NCBI RefSeq assembly: GCF_034676545.1
Contig: NZ_JAUCBZ010000002.1
Coordinates: forward strand, 1-35,795
Direction: 5' to 3'
Origin: Pararhodobacter sp.
Lineage (GTDB): Bacteria > Pseudomonadota > Alphaproteobacteria > Rhodobacterales > Rhodobacteraceae
DNA: 35,795 bases
Part shown: positions 1 to 5,732 of the stretch, one piece after another
Layout of the letters: the number at the start of each line of letters is the position of its first letter
How positions within the stretch are numbered: position 1 is the stretch's first letter
Notes under the pieces: model-generated
The model's input: the letters and a program-made list of their open reading frames with translations, nothing else
Database searches by the model: none
Told to the model about the DNA's origin: nothing
Translations under genes and position numbers: made by a program

Positions 1-1
1 T

Positions 2-532
2 GGCGGCTCCTGCTTCCCAAAGGATACGCTGGCGCTGGTGAAAACCGCGCAGGACCATGACAGCCCCATGCGCCTCATCGAAGCCACCGTCGCGATCAAT
101 GACAACCGCAAGCGCGCCATGGCCCGCAAGGTCATCTCGGCTTTGGGCGGTGATGCGCGCGACCGGAAAATCGCCATTCTCGGCCTGACCTTCAAGCCGA
201 ATACCGATGACATGCGCGACAGCCCATCCATCTCGATCATCCAGGCCCTGCGCGACCATGGCGCAACGGTGACGGCCTATGACCCGGAGGGCATGGAGAA
301 TGCCCGCCAGATCATGGAGGACGTCACTTACGCGGAAGGCCCATATGAGGCTGCGGAGGGGGCGGATGCGATCGTGATCGTGACCGAATGGAACCAGTTC
401 CGCGCTCTGGATTTTGCACGCCTGAAAACGCTGGTGCGCACCCCCGTGCTGGTAGATCTGCGCAATATCTACCGTCAGGATGAAATTTCCCGCCACGGCT
501 TTGCATATACCAGCGTGGGCCAGCCGAACTGA
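2..532 (+). CDS. ugd: UDP-glucose 6-dehydrogenase, C-terminal part (cut by window edge)
   Basis: Oxidises UDP-glucose to UDP-glucuronate with two NAD+, feeding capsule, exopolysaccharide or lipid sugar synthesis in the cytoplasm. The frame is open from base 2. The first visible residues, GGSCFPKD, are the catalytic-cysteine motif of the UDP-glucose/GDP-mannose dehydrogenase family, so the Rossmann-fold N-terminal domain lies outside the window. Downstream the UDP-binding C-terminal domain shows GLTFKPNTDDMRDSPS, VTEWNQFR and VDLRNIY, all typical of the family. The internal GTG at 38 is not the start. It ends at TGA 530-532. This is a chromosomal housekeeping gene and marks the bacterial side of the prophage junction. 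The family is certain; a GDP-mannose dehydrogenase paralogue is less likely from the C-terminal motifs. Confidence 0.95.
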   Translation, partial: GGSCFPKDTLALVKTAQDHDSPMRLIEATVAINDNRKRAMARKVISALGGDARDRKIAILGLTFKPNTDDMRDSPSISIIQALRDHGATVTAYDPEGMENARQIMEDVTYAEGPYEAAEGADAIVIVTEWNQFRALDFARLKTLVRTPVLVDLRNIYRQDEISRHGFAYTSVGQPN

Positions 533-689
533 AAAGCGCATGAAGGGGATACTTCAGGCTCTATCAGACAGAAAATCCTGACTTCTTCGTATTATGGTGG
601 AGAAGAATTTTTGCCTTCTCACTCTGGACGCGCCGTATATGCTGCGCAATACATGCGCATATCATGCGAACACGCAAATAAATAATCAG

Positions 690-836
690 CTACAAGTTCT
701 CTACCTTACGCCCGCGATCTAAATTGCGCACGGCGAAATGGAGGTGGAAGCCCTCTATCAGCTTTCCTGTAATCAGCATGTGGGCCACTCCCGCGCGGGC
801 AATCAGCCATCCTGCTTCATTAAACTGCACCAGCAT
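690..836 (-). CDS. Possible 48-residue hypothetical protein
   Basis: An open minus-strand frame from ATG 836 to TAG 690-692 gives a mixed hydrophobic/basic peptide (segments AGWLIARAGVAHMLITGKL and FHLHFAVRNLDRG). I recognise no family and see no good Shine-Dalgarno sequence. The open frame extends about 75 bases upstream of this ATG to a TAA without an earlier ATG, so it could also be the tail of a decayed gene. It lies in the gene-poor chromosomal flank between ugd and the att site. Low confidence. Confidence 0.2.
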   Translation of the reverse strand: MLVQFNEAGWLIARAGVAHMLITGKLIEGFHLHFAVRNLDRGRKVENL

Positions 837-909
837 CAGGAACTGAATATTGTACTGCGTTTTGATGCAATCTAAAATTGCATGGGCGGATTATACGAAC
901 GGATACTCA

Positions 910-1095
910 ATGACGGGCGTGACAGAACAGATTCAGGTTCAATATCAGAACAAGACTGGCAACTGGACCACGGTCATGGTCGTACAAAATCTTTCTGCTA
1001 ATATTCTGATCGCAATGCAATCCGTAGCGCGCACGCATCCTGACAGCCGCGTCCGTGCTATCGACCAAGCTGGGCGGGTCGTCGACCTGCTATAG
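910..1095 (+). CDS. Small hypothetical protein (61 residues)
   Basis: I do not recognise the family by name. From ATG 910 the product begins MTGVTEQIQVQYQNKTGNW and ends RVRAIDQAGRVVDLL. This looks like a compact folded protein: an alternating beta pattern with a conserved-looking NWTT turn, a helix (IAMQSVARTHPDSRVRA) and a terminal strand. It has no signal peptide or membrane segment. An earlier TTG at 850 is in frame, but its extra residues are Cys-rich and unlikely to be native. It is isolated on the chromosomal side of the att site. The composition is protein-like rather than random, but it has no functional assignment. Confidence 0.5.
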   Translation: MTGVTEQIQVQYQNKTGNWTTVMVVQNLSANILIAMQSVARTHPDSRVRAIDQAGRVVDLL

Positions 1096-1317
1096 GCTCT
1101 CACACCATATGTTATCTGGATATGGCGCGCTGATCGCAACCACGCATCGTGCTGTCACGGCTATGAGACTCATACGAAAGGCCAGGCCCGCAATCCTCAA
1201 ACTTGAGACAGCGGCCAATCTCAAAGAGCACAAACCGGGCACAAATTCTGCAAAGTGAATTGCAAAGTGGGCGATCTGGTTCTTTTGATTAAAGGCAAAA
1301 TGTTTAGGAAAATCAAT

Positions 1318-1366
1318 TGGCTGGGGGACTAGGATTCGAACCTAGATTAACGGAGTCAGAGTCCGT
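1318..1366 (-). other. attachment site: 3' fragment of tRNA-Gln(CUG)
   Basis: Read on the minus strand, this is the 3' end of a glutamine tRNA: an anticodon stem-loop (ACGGA-CTCTGAC-TCCGT, anticodon CTG at 1359-1357), a perfect T-arm (CTAGG-TTCGAAT-CCTAG), the acceptor 3' strand TCCCCCA, discriminator G and encoded CCA at 1320-1318. Beyond 1366 no D-arm and no matching acceptor 5' strand (TGGGGGA) follow, so the gene is truncated. That is the footprint of a tyrosine-recombinase phage that integrates into a tRNA 3' end, carries its own copy of that end and leaves the original end at the far junction. The tRNA points towards ugd, so chromosome lies left and prophage right. The rebuilt tRNA should lie beyond the right edge of the window. 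Confidence 0.88.
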
Positions 1367-1438
1367 TAAAACTCGTTATAATTCAGTGCGTTGCGTGTAA
1401 AACGCAACCTTTCAGCTCTATTGTACATCAGTATGTTA

Positions 1439-1466
1439 CGGCTTGTTTTGTAAAACAAATCAGCCG
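1439..1466 (-). terminator. Hairpin next to the att site, possible second terminator
   Basis: Arms CGGCT and AGCCG flank an inner perfect palindrome TTGTTTT-gt-AAAACAA. It lies directly downstream of the larger hairpin that ends the late operon, so it may back up termination. Being close to the att site, it could instead be a recombinase or excisionase arm site. Nearby, GTTGCGT/ACGCAAC (about 1389-1407) forms a further small hairpin. Confidence 0.35.
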
Positions 1467-1511
1467 GCAGCAAGGATGCCGCAATGGCATTGCGCAGGCG
1501 TCCTTGCTGCC
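1466..1511 (-). terminator. Late operon terminator
   Basis: Perfect 11-base arms GGCAGCAAGGA (1466-1476) and TCCTTGCTGCC (1501-1511) enclose a loop that is itself partly self-complementary (GCAATG/CATTGC). On the minus strand the hairpin is followed by TGATTTGTTTT. It begins at the stop codon of the last late gene, so it fits a terminator that closes the late transcript before the att site. Confidence 0.65.
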
Positions 1512-1690
1512 TACCCGCCATTGGCATCCACAGCCCGCGCCGCCTCCCCCACCAGCCGCAGCAAATCCCGCTGTGACAGCGGCACCCGCACCACCGATTC
1601 GCCAGGGCGAGTGATGGCGAGGAATACCCCGCCATCCTCCATCACGATCATCACCCGGGCGCGCGGCCCGCTCTTTGGTGCATCAGCCAT
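1511..1690 (-). CDS. Small phage protein of the lysis region (59 residues)
   Basis: Unrecognised family. ATG 1690 follows the stop of the upstream membrane protein gene after 3 bases (TGA-GCC-ATG), so the two are probably translationally coupled. The product has a beta-rich centre (RVMIVMEDGGVFLAITRPG) and a C-terminal helix rich in Leu, Arg and Ala (SQRDLLRLVGEAARAV). It has no signal peptide or membrane span. It is the last gene of the late operon; its stop codon lies in the arm of the terminator hairpin. It could be a lysis accessory factor, but that is position-based inference only. Confidence 0.65.
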   Translation of the reverse strand: MADAPKSGPRARVMIVMEDGGVFLAITRPGESVVRVPLSQRDLLRLVGEAARAVDANGG

Positions 1691-1693
1691 GGC

Positions 1694-2035
1694 TCACACC
1701 GCCGGCGGCAGTTTGGCCAACGGGCCATCACGCCAGATCTGCACCCAGCGCAGCGCGACCTTGCACAGGCTCATGCCGCACACCCCAAGGGCAAATCCCG
1801 TTGGCCCCTCAATCGAGCCCAGCGGGACATTGTGCGAGACAAGATAGAGCGCCACCACGGGGGCCACCACCGGCGTGCCATAGGCTGCCACTGCCGTGCC
1901 CACGATGCCCATGGTGATGTGCCGCCATATCGAACCGCTGGGGCTGGCCAGCGCCCCGCAGATTCCGCCGATCGCGCCCGCAAGCAGGTGTGAGGGGCGA
2001 AAGCCAAAGTAGGTATCCGGCGGGAGATCAGCCAT
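1694..2035 (-). CDS. Phage membrane protein, candidate holin or antiholin
   Basis: A 113-residue very hydrophobic protein. Likely membrane helices lie at about residues 16-34 (HLLAGAIGGICGALASPSG), 40-68 (ITMGIVGTAVAAYGTPVVAPVVALYLVSH) and 77-95 (GPTGFALGVCGMSLCKVAL), with a basic region between the first two. It sits two genes downstream of the endolysin, next to another holin candidate. Small multispan proteins in this position normally set lysis timing by permeabilising the inner membrane for the endolysin. Similar proteins, often annotated simply as phage membrane proteins, occur in alphaproteobacterial prophages. Holin is an inference from size, topology and position. Confidence 0.6.
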   Translation of the reverse strand: MADLPPDTYFGFRPSHLLAGAIGGICGALASPSGSIWRHITMGIVGTAVAAYGTPVVAPVVALYLVSHNVPLGSIEGPTGFALGVCGMSLCKVALRWVQIWRDGPLAKLPPAV

Positions 2036-2045
2036 CAGCGGGCCC

Positions 2046-2384
2046 CTATGCCTTGCGCCGCGCGAGCCAGGTGCTCACCGTGCGCCAGAGCGGCGGGGCA
2101 AGTGCCAGCGCTGCGCCGGCAATCACCTCCCAATCGGCTGCCGTCACCAGCCCGCGCCCCACAAGGATGGAGCCGCCAATGGCGATGGCATAGCGCGCCA
2201 GCTGCGGCCACAGCGCTTCCATGGCTTGCGGAGCCGGCATTGCCTCTGCAATGGCCGCCGCCACCTTGGGGGCATAAGCTGGCGCAAGCGGGACAGACGG
2301 GAGCAGGGCCGCGCTTTCCGCCGCCTTCAGCAGCGCCGATTCGAGCTTCGAGGGGCCGATAGAGGATTGTGGTTTGTTGGGCAT
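2046..2384 (-). CDS. Putative phage holin (Pam3-gp28-like)
   Basis: 112 residues. The N-terminal half is soluble, rich in Ala and Pro. The C-terminal part carries a membrane segment and short loop (YAIAIGGSILVGRGLVTAAD), a second hydrophobic segment (EVIAGAALALAPPLWRTV) and a basic tail WLARRKA. A short C-terminal two-helix hairpin with a basic end is typical of the Pam3-gp28-type putative holins. It lies 9 bases downstream of the endolysin stop and upstream of another membrane protein, giving an endolysin-holin-holin/antiholin order. Family assignment is by eye and moderately sure. Confidence 0.65.
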   Translation of the reverse strand: MPNKPQSSIGPSKLESALLKAAESAALLPSVPLAPAYAPKVAAAIAEAMPAPQAMEALWPQLARYAIAIGGSILVGRGLVTAADWEVIAGAALALAPPLWRTVSTWLARRKA

Positions 2385-2393
2385 GGTCGCCTC

Positions 2394-3119
2394 TCAGGCT
2401 TCATTTGTGGAGAGTTTGCCGCCGGCAGTCAGGCGCACGGCGCTGCCGGCCGGAGCCGGGGCAGTCTTCGGCCAGCGGGTGGCGATGTGGCGGGACTTGG
2501 CCACGCGGGCGACATTGACCATGTTGCTCTGGTTGCCGCCGAGGACGTGATAGGCCGTGGAATCCTCGCCAACGTAGAAGCCGACATGCCCGCCGCCATC
2601 GCGCGTGAACACCAGCAGCGCGCCCGGCTGGGGTTTGCAGGCCGCCCCAAAGGTCTGCCAGTTTTTGGCCCCAAGCGGATTTGAGGGGATCGGCTCATCC
2701 GGCAGGGTGGAGGTGATGCAGTGGGCGACAAACAGCCCGCACCACGGAATGTCGTCATCCGTAAAATAGGATTTGACCCAGCCGCCAAGCCGGGCAGCCC
2801 AGCCCATAATGGTGGCGTTGCTGCCCTTGCCGGCCACCTCCTTTACGCCCTTGAGGCGTTCGGCCGTCTCGAACCATGGCAGCAGAGGCGTGGTGCCGGG
2901 CCGGGCTGCGGGCTTGCCGGTTTTGATGGCATAGGCAGTGAGCAGGGCCGATTCCGTTTTCGGCCCCACCGTCCCCGGCCAGCGGACCACCACGTCGCGG
3001 TCCCTCTGAAACTGGCGCACCGCCGCGCGGGTGAGCGGGCCAAAGGATCCATCGGCCCCAGCCCGGCCAAGGTCATACCCCAGCGCAATGAGCATGCGCT
3101 GCACTTCAATGGTTTTCAT
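2394..3119 (-). CDS. Endolysin: peptidoglycan-binding domain plus CHAP-like (TIGR02594) domain
   Basis: Cleaves peptidoglycan at lysis. Of 241 residues, about 1-65 form a PG_binding_1 domain (IEVQRMLIALGYDLG, DGSFGPLTRAAVRQFQ), in which the usual family pattern of an N-terminal repeat helix is clear. Residues about 80-220 match the TIGR02594 cysteine-peptidase type. The nucleophile would be Cys127 in IPWCGLFVAHC and the base His178 in GGGHVGFYVGED. Start ATG 3119 was chosen because GGAGG lies 7 bases upstream; an upstream in-frame ATG (3203) would add residues encoded by two terminator hairpins. There is no signal peptide, so export should depend on a holin. The two holin candidates follow directly. 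Confidence 0.88.
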   Translation of the reverse strand: MKTIEVQRMLIALGYDLGRAGADGSFGPLTRAAVRQFQRDRDVVVRWPGTVGPKTESALLTAYAIKTGKPAARPGTTPLLPWFETAERLKGVKEVAGKGSNATIMGWAARLGGWVKSYFTDDDIPWCGLFVAHCITSTLPDEPIPSNPLGAKNWQTFGAACKPQPGALLVFTRDGGGHVGFYVGEDSTAYHVLGGNQSNMVNVARVAKSRHIATRWPKTAPAPAGSAVRLTAGGKLSTNEA

Positions 3120-3137
3120 GAGATGCCTCCGGGCAAC

Positions 3138-3167
3138 AAAAAACCCGGCGCGCGAGATGCGGCCGGG
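3138..3167 (-). terminator. Intrinsic terminator just upstream of the endolysin gene
   Basis: On the minus strand a CCCGGC/GCCGGG stem (3167-3162 with 3149-3144) is followed by six Ts (3143-3138). The T-run ends about 18 bases before the endolysin start codon, so the transcript would end, or need antitermination, just before the gene. Confidence 0.65.
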
Positions 3168-3170
3168 CAC

Positions 3171-3192
3171 AAAAAAACCCGCGCGAGGCGGG
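3171..3192 (-). terminator. Second tandem intrinsic terminator
   Basis: On the minus strand CCCGC-CTCGC-GCGGG is a 5-base stem followed by seven Ts (3177-3171). It is in tandem with the terminator at 3138-3167 and downstream of the tail-fibre genes. It could shield the plus-strand micro-island and the lysis genes from late-operon transcription. Confidence 0.6.
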
Positions 3193-3209
3193 TACTGCAT
3201 CATACTATC

Positions 3210-3288
3210 AGGACAAAATCAGAATATTTGTCCTAAATATCGCACATTTCATTTGACATGTGGGGTGCTATGTCCTAAATTCAGGACA
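3210..3288 (+). promoter_or_regulatory. sigma70-type promoter with AGGACA/TGTCCT operators
   Basis: TTGACA (3253-3258), a 17-base spacer and TAAATT (3276-3281) form a near-consensus rightward promoter. Two inverted repeats surround it: AGGACAAA (3210-3217) with TTTGTCCT (3227-3234), and TGTCCT (3271-3276) with AGGACA (3283-3288), the latter lying on the -10 box. TGTCCTAAAT occurs in both. This is the layout of a repressed promoter for the plus-strand genes that follow. The HTH protein at 3494 is the obvious candidate autoregulator (inference). Confidence 0.7.
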
Positions 3289-3350
3289 TGGAAGGCGCTC
3301 GGCCAACCACCCCACACGGTCAGGGGCGATGACCGGAAAGGAGGCAGGGG

Positions 3351-3434
3351 ATGGAATATCTTCCCTTGGTCCTTCAAATTCTCCAACTAGCGGTCAGCAT
3401 TGCAATCCTGATTACCGCCAGAAGGAGAAAGTGA
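3351..3434 (+). CDS. Tiny single-span membrane peptide (27 residues)
   Basis: ATG 3351 is preceded by an excellent ribosome binding site (AAAGGAGGCAGGGG). The product is a short N-terminus, one hydrophobic helix (LVLQILQLAVSIAILIT) and a basic tail ARRRK. It lies 70 bases downstream of the promoter's -10 box, so it is the first gene of the micro-island. Size, topology and basic tail resemble type I-toxin-like or small phage membrane peptides, but no named family can be assigned. A similar 26-residue peptide follows the HTH gene at 3687. Confidence 0.6.
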   Translation: MEYLPLVLQILQLAVSIAILITARRRK

Positions 3435-3493
3435 AGACCGGAGGGGGCCGAAAGGCTCCCTCCACCTCCACAAGATAAGCAAGGGGTCGGGAC

Positions 3494-3700
3494 ATGGCAA
3501 TGACCGCAGAAGACTTCGAAGCGTGGCTGGATCTGCGGGGCATATCAGGCCGGGAAGCGGCGCGGCAGTTGGGCGTCAGCAATGACACCATCACCAAGTA
3601 CAAACGCCAGGGTGCGCCGCTCTATATCGCGCTGGCCTGCTCTGCGCTCTGCCATGGCCTTCCCCCGTGGAGAAAGGTTGCAAATCATGACGACGATTGA
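3494..3700 (+). CDS. Small helix-turn-helix DNA-binding protein
   Basis: 68 residues. The pattern EAWLDLRGISGREAARQLG followed by VSNDTITKYKRQG is a Cro/CI-type helix-turn-helix, residues about 8-40. The following stretch PLYIALACSALCHGLPPW is a C-terminal helix common in short alphaproteobacterial phage HTH proteins. It starts at ATG 3494 after AAGGGG; ATG 3500 is an alternative. It is flanked by two tiny membrane-peptide genes and overlaps the second by 14 bases. It probably binds the AGGACA/TGTCCT operators at 3210-3288 and controls the island (inference from position). Confidence 0.8.
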   Translation: MAMTAEDFEAWLDLRGISGREAARQLGVSNDTITKYKRQGAPLYIALACSALCHGLPPWRKVANHDDD

Positions 3701-3767
3701 AGCCGCGCAGCTTGGATTAGGCGTCATCAACCTGCTGTTGCTGGTGATGATCTGGCGCAAGCTGTAA
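3687..3767 (+). CDS. Tiny single-span membrane peptide (26 residues)
   Basis: It starts at ATG 3687 inside the end of the HTH gene, in another frame, after GAAAGG, so translational coupling is likely. The product has a short polar N-terminus (MTTIEAAQ), a hydrophobic helix (LGVINLLLLVMIW) and a basic end RKL. Length and topology match the peptide at 3351, suggesting two versions of the same type around one regulator. No named family recognised. Confidence 0.55.
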   Translation: MTTIEAAQLGLGVINLLLLVMIWRKL

Positions 3768-3774
3768 TGCCCCC

Positions 3775-3799
3775 GCCCGTCCCGGCCACCGGGGCGGGC
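3775..3799 (+). terminator. GC-rich hairpin after the second membrane peptide gene
   Basis: GCCCG-T-CCCGG / CCGGG-G-CGGGC forms an 11-pair stem with one G-U pair and a CCA loop, beginning 7 bases after the stop. There is no T-run, so it may end transcription weakly or protect the mRNA 3' end. Confidence 0.35.
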
Positions 3800-3913
3800 A
3801 CACGACAGGATCAGACTAATATCTCATAAAAATGTAGACGATAGTCCGTAGACCATGACATGCGAATGATTCCCATCTTATGCGCAATGTATAAACTCAA
3901 AGGGAGCGCTCTC

Positions 3914-4087
3914 ATGCCCGGTCAATCCGCAAAATCGGATGCCGCCAAATATATTTGTGATCTTGCGATAGAGCTAAAACTTATCGCAGATCAGTATAAT
4001 TTGGCTGTTTCCGCATATCTTCTGGATTTGGCTGCGGAAGATGCGAGAGAGCACGTCATGAGCACCCCCAAGCGCGAACTAAAATAG
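3914..4087 (+). CDS. Small helical hypothetical protein (57 residues)
   Basis: Unrecognised family. ATG 3914 is preceded by AAAGGGAG at a suitable distance. The in-frame start at 3860 would add unlikely residues (MRMIPILCAM...). The product is almost entirely helical (DAAKYICDLAIELKLIADQYN, then LAVSAYLLDLAAEDAREHV), amphipathic, with a basic end TPKRELK and no signal peptide. It is the last plus-strand gene of the micro-island and converges on the tail-fibre accessory gene, which stops 6 bases further on. Base use is more AT-rich than in neighbouring tail genes, which suits an acquired gene. Confidence 0.6.
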   Translation: MPGQSAKSDAAKYICDLAIELKLIADQYNLAVSAYLLDLAAEDAREHVMSTPKRELK

Positions 4088-4093
4088 CCGCGG

Positions 4094-4603
4094 CTACAGC
4101 CCCGCCGCCGCCACGAAGAACGCATCTACCTGCGCCGGCTCAAAGCCCAGCGCATCAAAGCCCGCCTGCATCATCGCATCGCCCCGCTCAAAGGTGGCGC
4201 TGCTCTGATAGGCGATTTGCGTGGCCAGAGGCTGGGCATCAATCCAGCCCTCGACCGTATCCAGCAAGCCCATGCCCAAAAGCTGGAGCCGGAATTGCCG
4301 GCTTGATACCCGATCCGGCACCAGCGGTGCGGTTGGGACAAAGGGCGCGATCTCGCCAAACTCCCCTGCCACAGCGCGCGCAAATATCTCGCCGATATAT
4401 GGGGCATGGGGATCGTGCGCCACGACACCAACAAGCACGGGGGCGTCGCCAATGAAGGGGAACACAGCCCGGCAAGTTATTGCCGAGCGCTGCTCATTTG
4501 CCCATGCAAGGTCGGAAACATCAGCATAAGTCACAGGCTCGCTGCCCGCGTTGGTTTCAGGAGCAATATTCGAAATGTCGTCTTCTGCGCTTTCCGTAAT
4601 CAT
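4094..4603 (-). CDS. Tail-fibre-associated protein (possible fibre chaperone)
   Basis: 169 residues. The first half resembles a small acidic phage protein (about residues 1-40) followed by a beta-rich centre. The C-terminal third (RQFRLQLLGMGLLDTVEGW, then IAYQSSATFERG) is a helical pattern I associate with proteins encoded next to tail fibres, where W and F/Y residues follow a length of helix. The ATG overlaps the stop of the fibre gene (4600-4603), so it is coupled to it. By position it may assist fibre folding or attachment; this is inference. It has no catalytic motif and no signal peptide. Confidence 0.6.
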   Translation of the reverse strand: MITESAEDDISNIAPETNAGSEPVTYADVSDLAWANEQRSAITCRAVFPFIGDAPVLVGVVAHDPHAPYIGEIFARAVAGEFGEIAPFVPTAPLVPDRVSSRQFRLQLLGMGLLDTVEGWIDAQPLATQIAYQSSATFERGDAMMQAGFDALGFEPAQVDAFFVAAAGL

Positions 4604-5721
4604 AAAACCCTCCTGAAAGTTGTGTACATGTCAGTATTCGCTGTGCTGTATGATCTACCGACCAGCCGCCAAGTGCCGCTGCCAATTGGAGAGGGATTTG
4701 AAGACGGAGTGCCTGTTGCACTAAGCTGAGCGGGATAGATATGCGTCCCCGGATAGTCCGCCAAACCTGTGGTGGGATGATTTAGCTTTGCGAATAGTGT
4801 AGACCCCAGCCCATTCCAGCCGGTGGCGTATGGTGTATAGCGGCCATCAAGATCAGCCTCGGTCCACCGCAGACGCGTCCAGCCGGCTTGCCAGGTTGCC
4901 CCGATATTACGGAAGTAAGCCCGCCCCGATTGAGGATGGACCGCAATCACGAACCCGTTGTTCTGGACGCCCCAAAACTGTGTAAATGTAAATTCGCCCG
5001 GCGAGTTAATGACCGCAGAATTAAGCATCCCCCAGCCCTGCACCTGCAGGATGTTGTCAGCATTATCCGCGATAACGTTGGTGGTCGCGCCCACCCCCAG
5101 CCGGGCGGGAAGACGAACGTCTGGCAGCAACCCAATCGCATCAGCCAGATTGCCGCTCACCGCGAGTGCAGACACCAGATCGGGGCTCAAGGCCCAAGCG
5201 GTCAGGCTGCGTGCCCATCGCAGCCCGGTATCCCTTGCAACAGCGCGCACCCCAAACTGCGGCGCGACATAGGCCCAGCCGGTGCCTGTCCAACGCGCCA
5301 CATGCCCGGCATACCCAGCCCACGCCCCGGTGGGCGCGGTGCTGATCAGATACATGTCGCTGGTGACTGGCGATGCAGGCGGGGCATTGAGCGTTGCCGA
5401 GTGCACCTCATATTCCGGCCGCATGGCCGCGACAATCTCAAAGGCCTCAATCAGCCGGCGCGTGTCATCGAGCGCCTGCAACCCGGTGGCGCGCGAGGGG
5501 GCGCTGTACCAGATGGCATAAGCCCCCGATGCCGCCGCCGGTGCGGGGAGCTTGAGCGTCAGACTGGTGGCGCTCTCGACAGACGCCACCCGCATCTGCC
5601 GCCCGCCGATCTCCAGCACATCCCCCGCCCGGATCAGGTTGGCCCATGAGGTGCCGGTGCCCGTGACGGTCTTGCCATTTATGGGCACGCTGATCGTGCC
5701 GGTATCGTAATAATCGGCCAT
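4600..5721 (-). CDS. Tail fibre protein with DUF2793-like domain
   Basis: 373 residues, expected to bind the host surface. The N-terminus (about 1-70: YYDTGTISVPINGKTVTGTG, then WANLIRAGDVLEIGG) is a beta-rich attachment module seen in phage fibres. Residues about 110-165 (LNAPPASPVTSDMYLIS, APTGAWAGYAGHVARW) carry the DUF2793 signature. A C-terminal, glycine- and aromatic-rich region about 230-373 (NGFVIAVHPQSGRAYFRN and following) probably forms the receptor-binding tip. It is 11 bases downstream of the adjacent tail protein gene and overlaps the following accessory gene. Receptor unknown. Confidence 0.8.
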   Translation of the reverse strand: MADYYDTGTISVPINGKTVTGTGTSWANLIRAGDVLEIGGRQMRVASVESATSLTLKLPAPAAASGAYAIWYSAPSRATGLQALDDTRRLIEAFEIVAAMRPEYEVHSATLNAPPASPVTSDMYLISTAPTGAWAGYAGHVARWTGTGWAYVAPQFGVRAVARDTGLRWARSLTAWALSPDLVSALAVSGNLADAIGLLPDVRLPARLGVGATTNVIADNADNILQVQGWGMLNSAVINSPGEFTFTQFWGVQNNGFVIAVHPQSGRAYFRNIGATWQAGWTRLRWTEADLDGRYTPYATGWNGLGSTLFAKLNHPTTGLADYPGTHIYPAQLSATGTPSSNPSPIGSGTWRLVGRSYSTANTDMYTTFRRVL

Positions 5722-5732
5722 ATCGCTAATCC

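Noticed and set aside
945..1139. Minus-strand open frame opposite the small protein at 910
   Set aside because: Cys/Arg-rich shadow; the plus-strand frame has the more protein-like sequence.
1318..1400. A complete tRNA gene
   Set aside because: No D-arm or acceptor 5' strand follows the anticodon arm, so it is only a 3' fragment.
1443..1917. Plus-strand open frames opposite the lysis-end genes
   Set aside because: They oppose two tightly coupled minus-strand genes and lie over the terminator hairpin.
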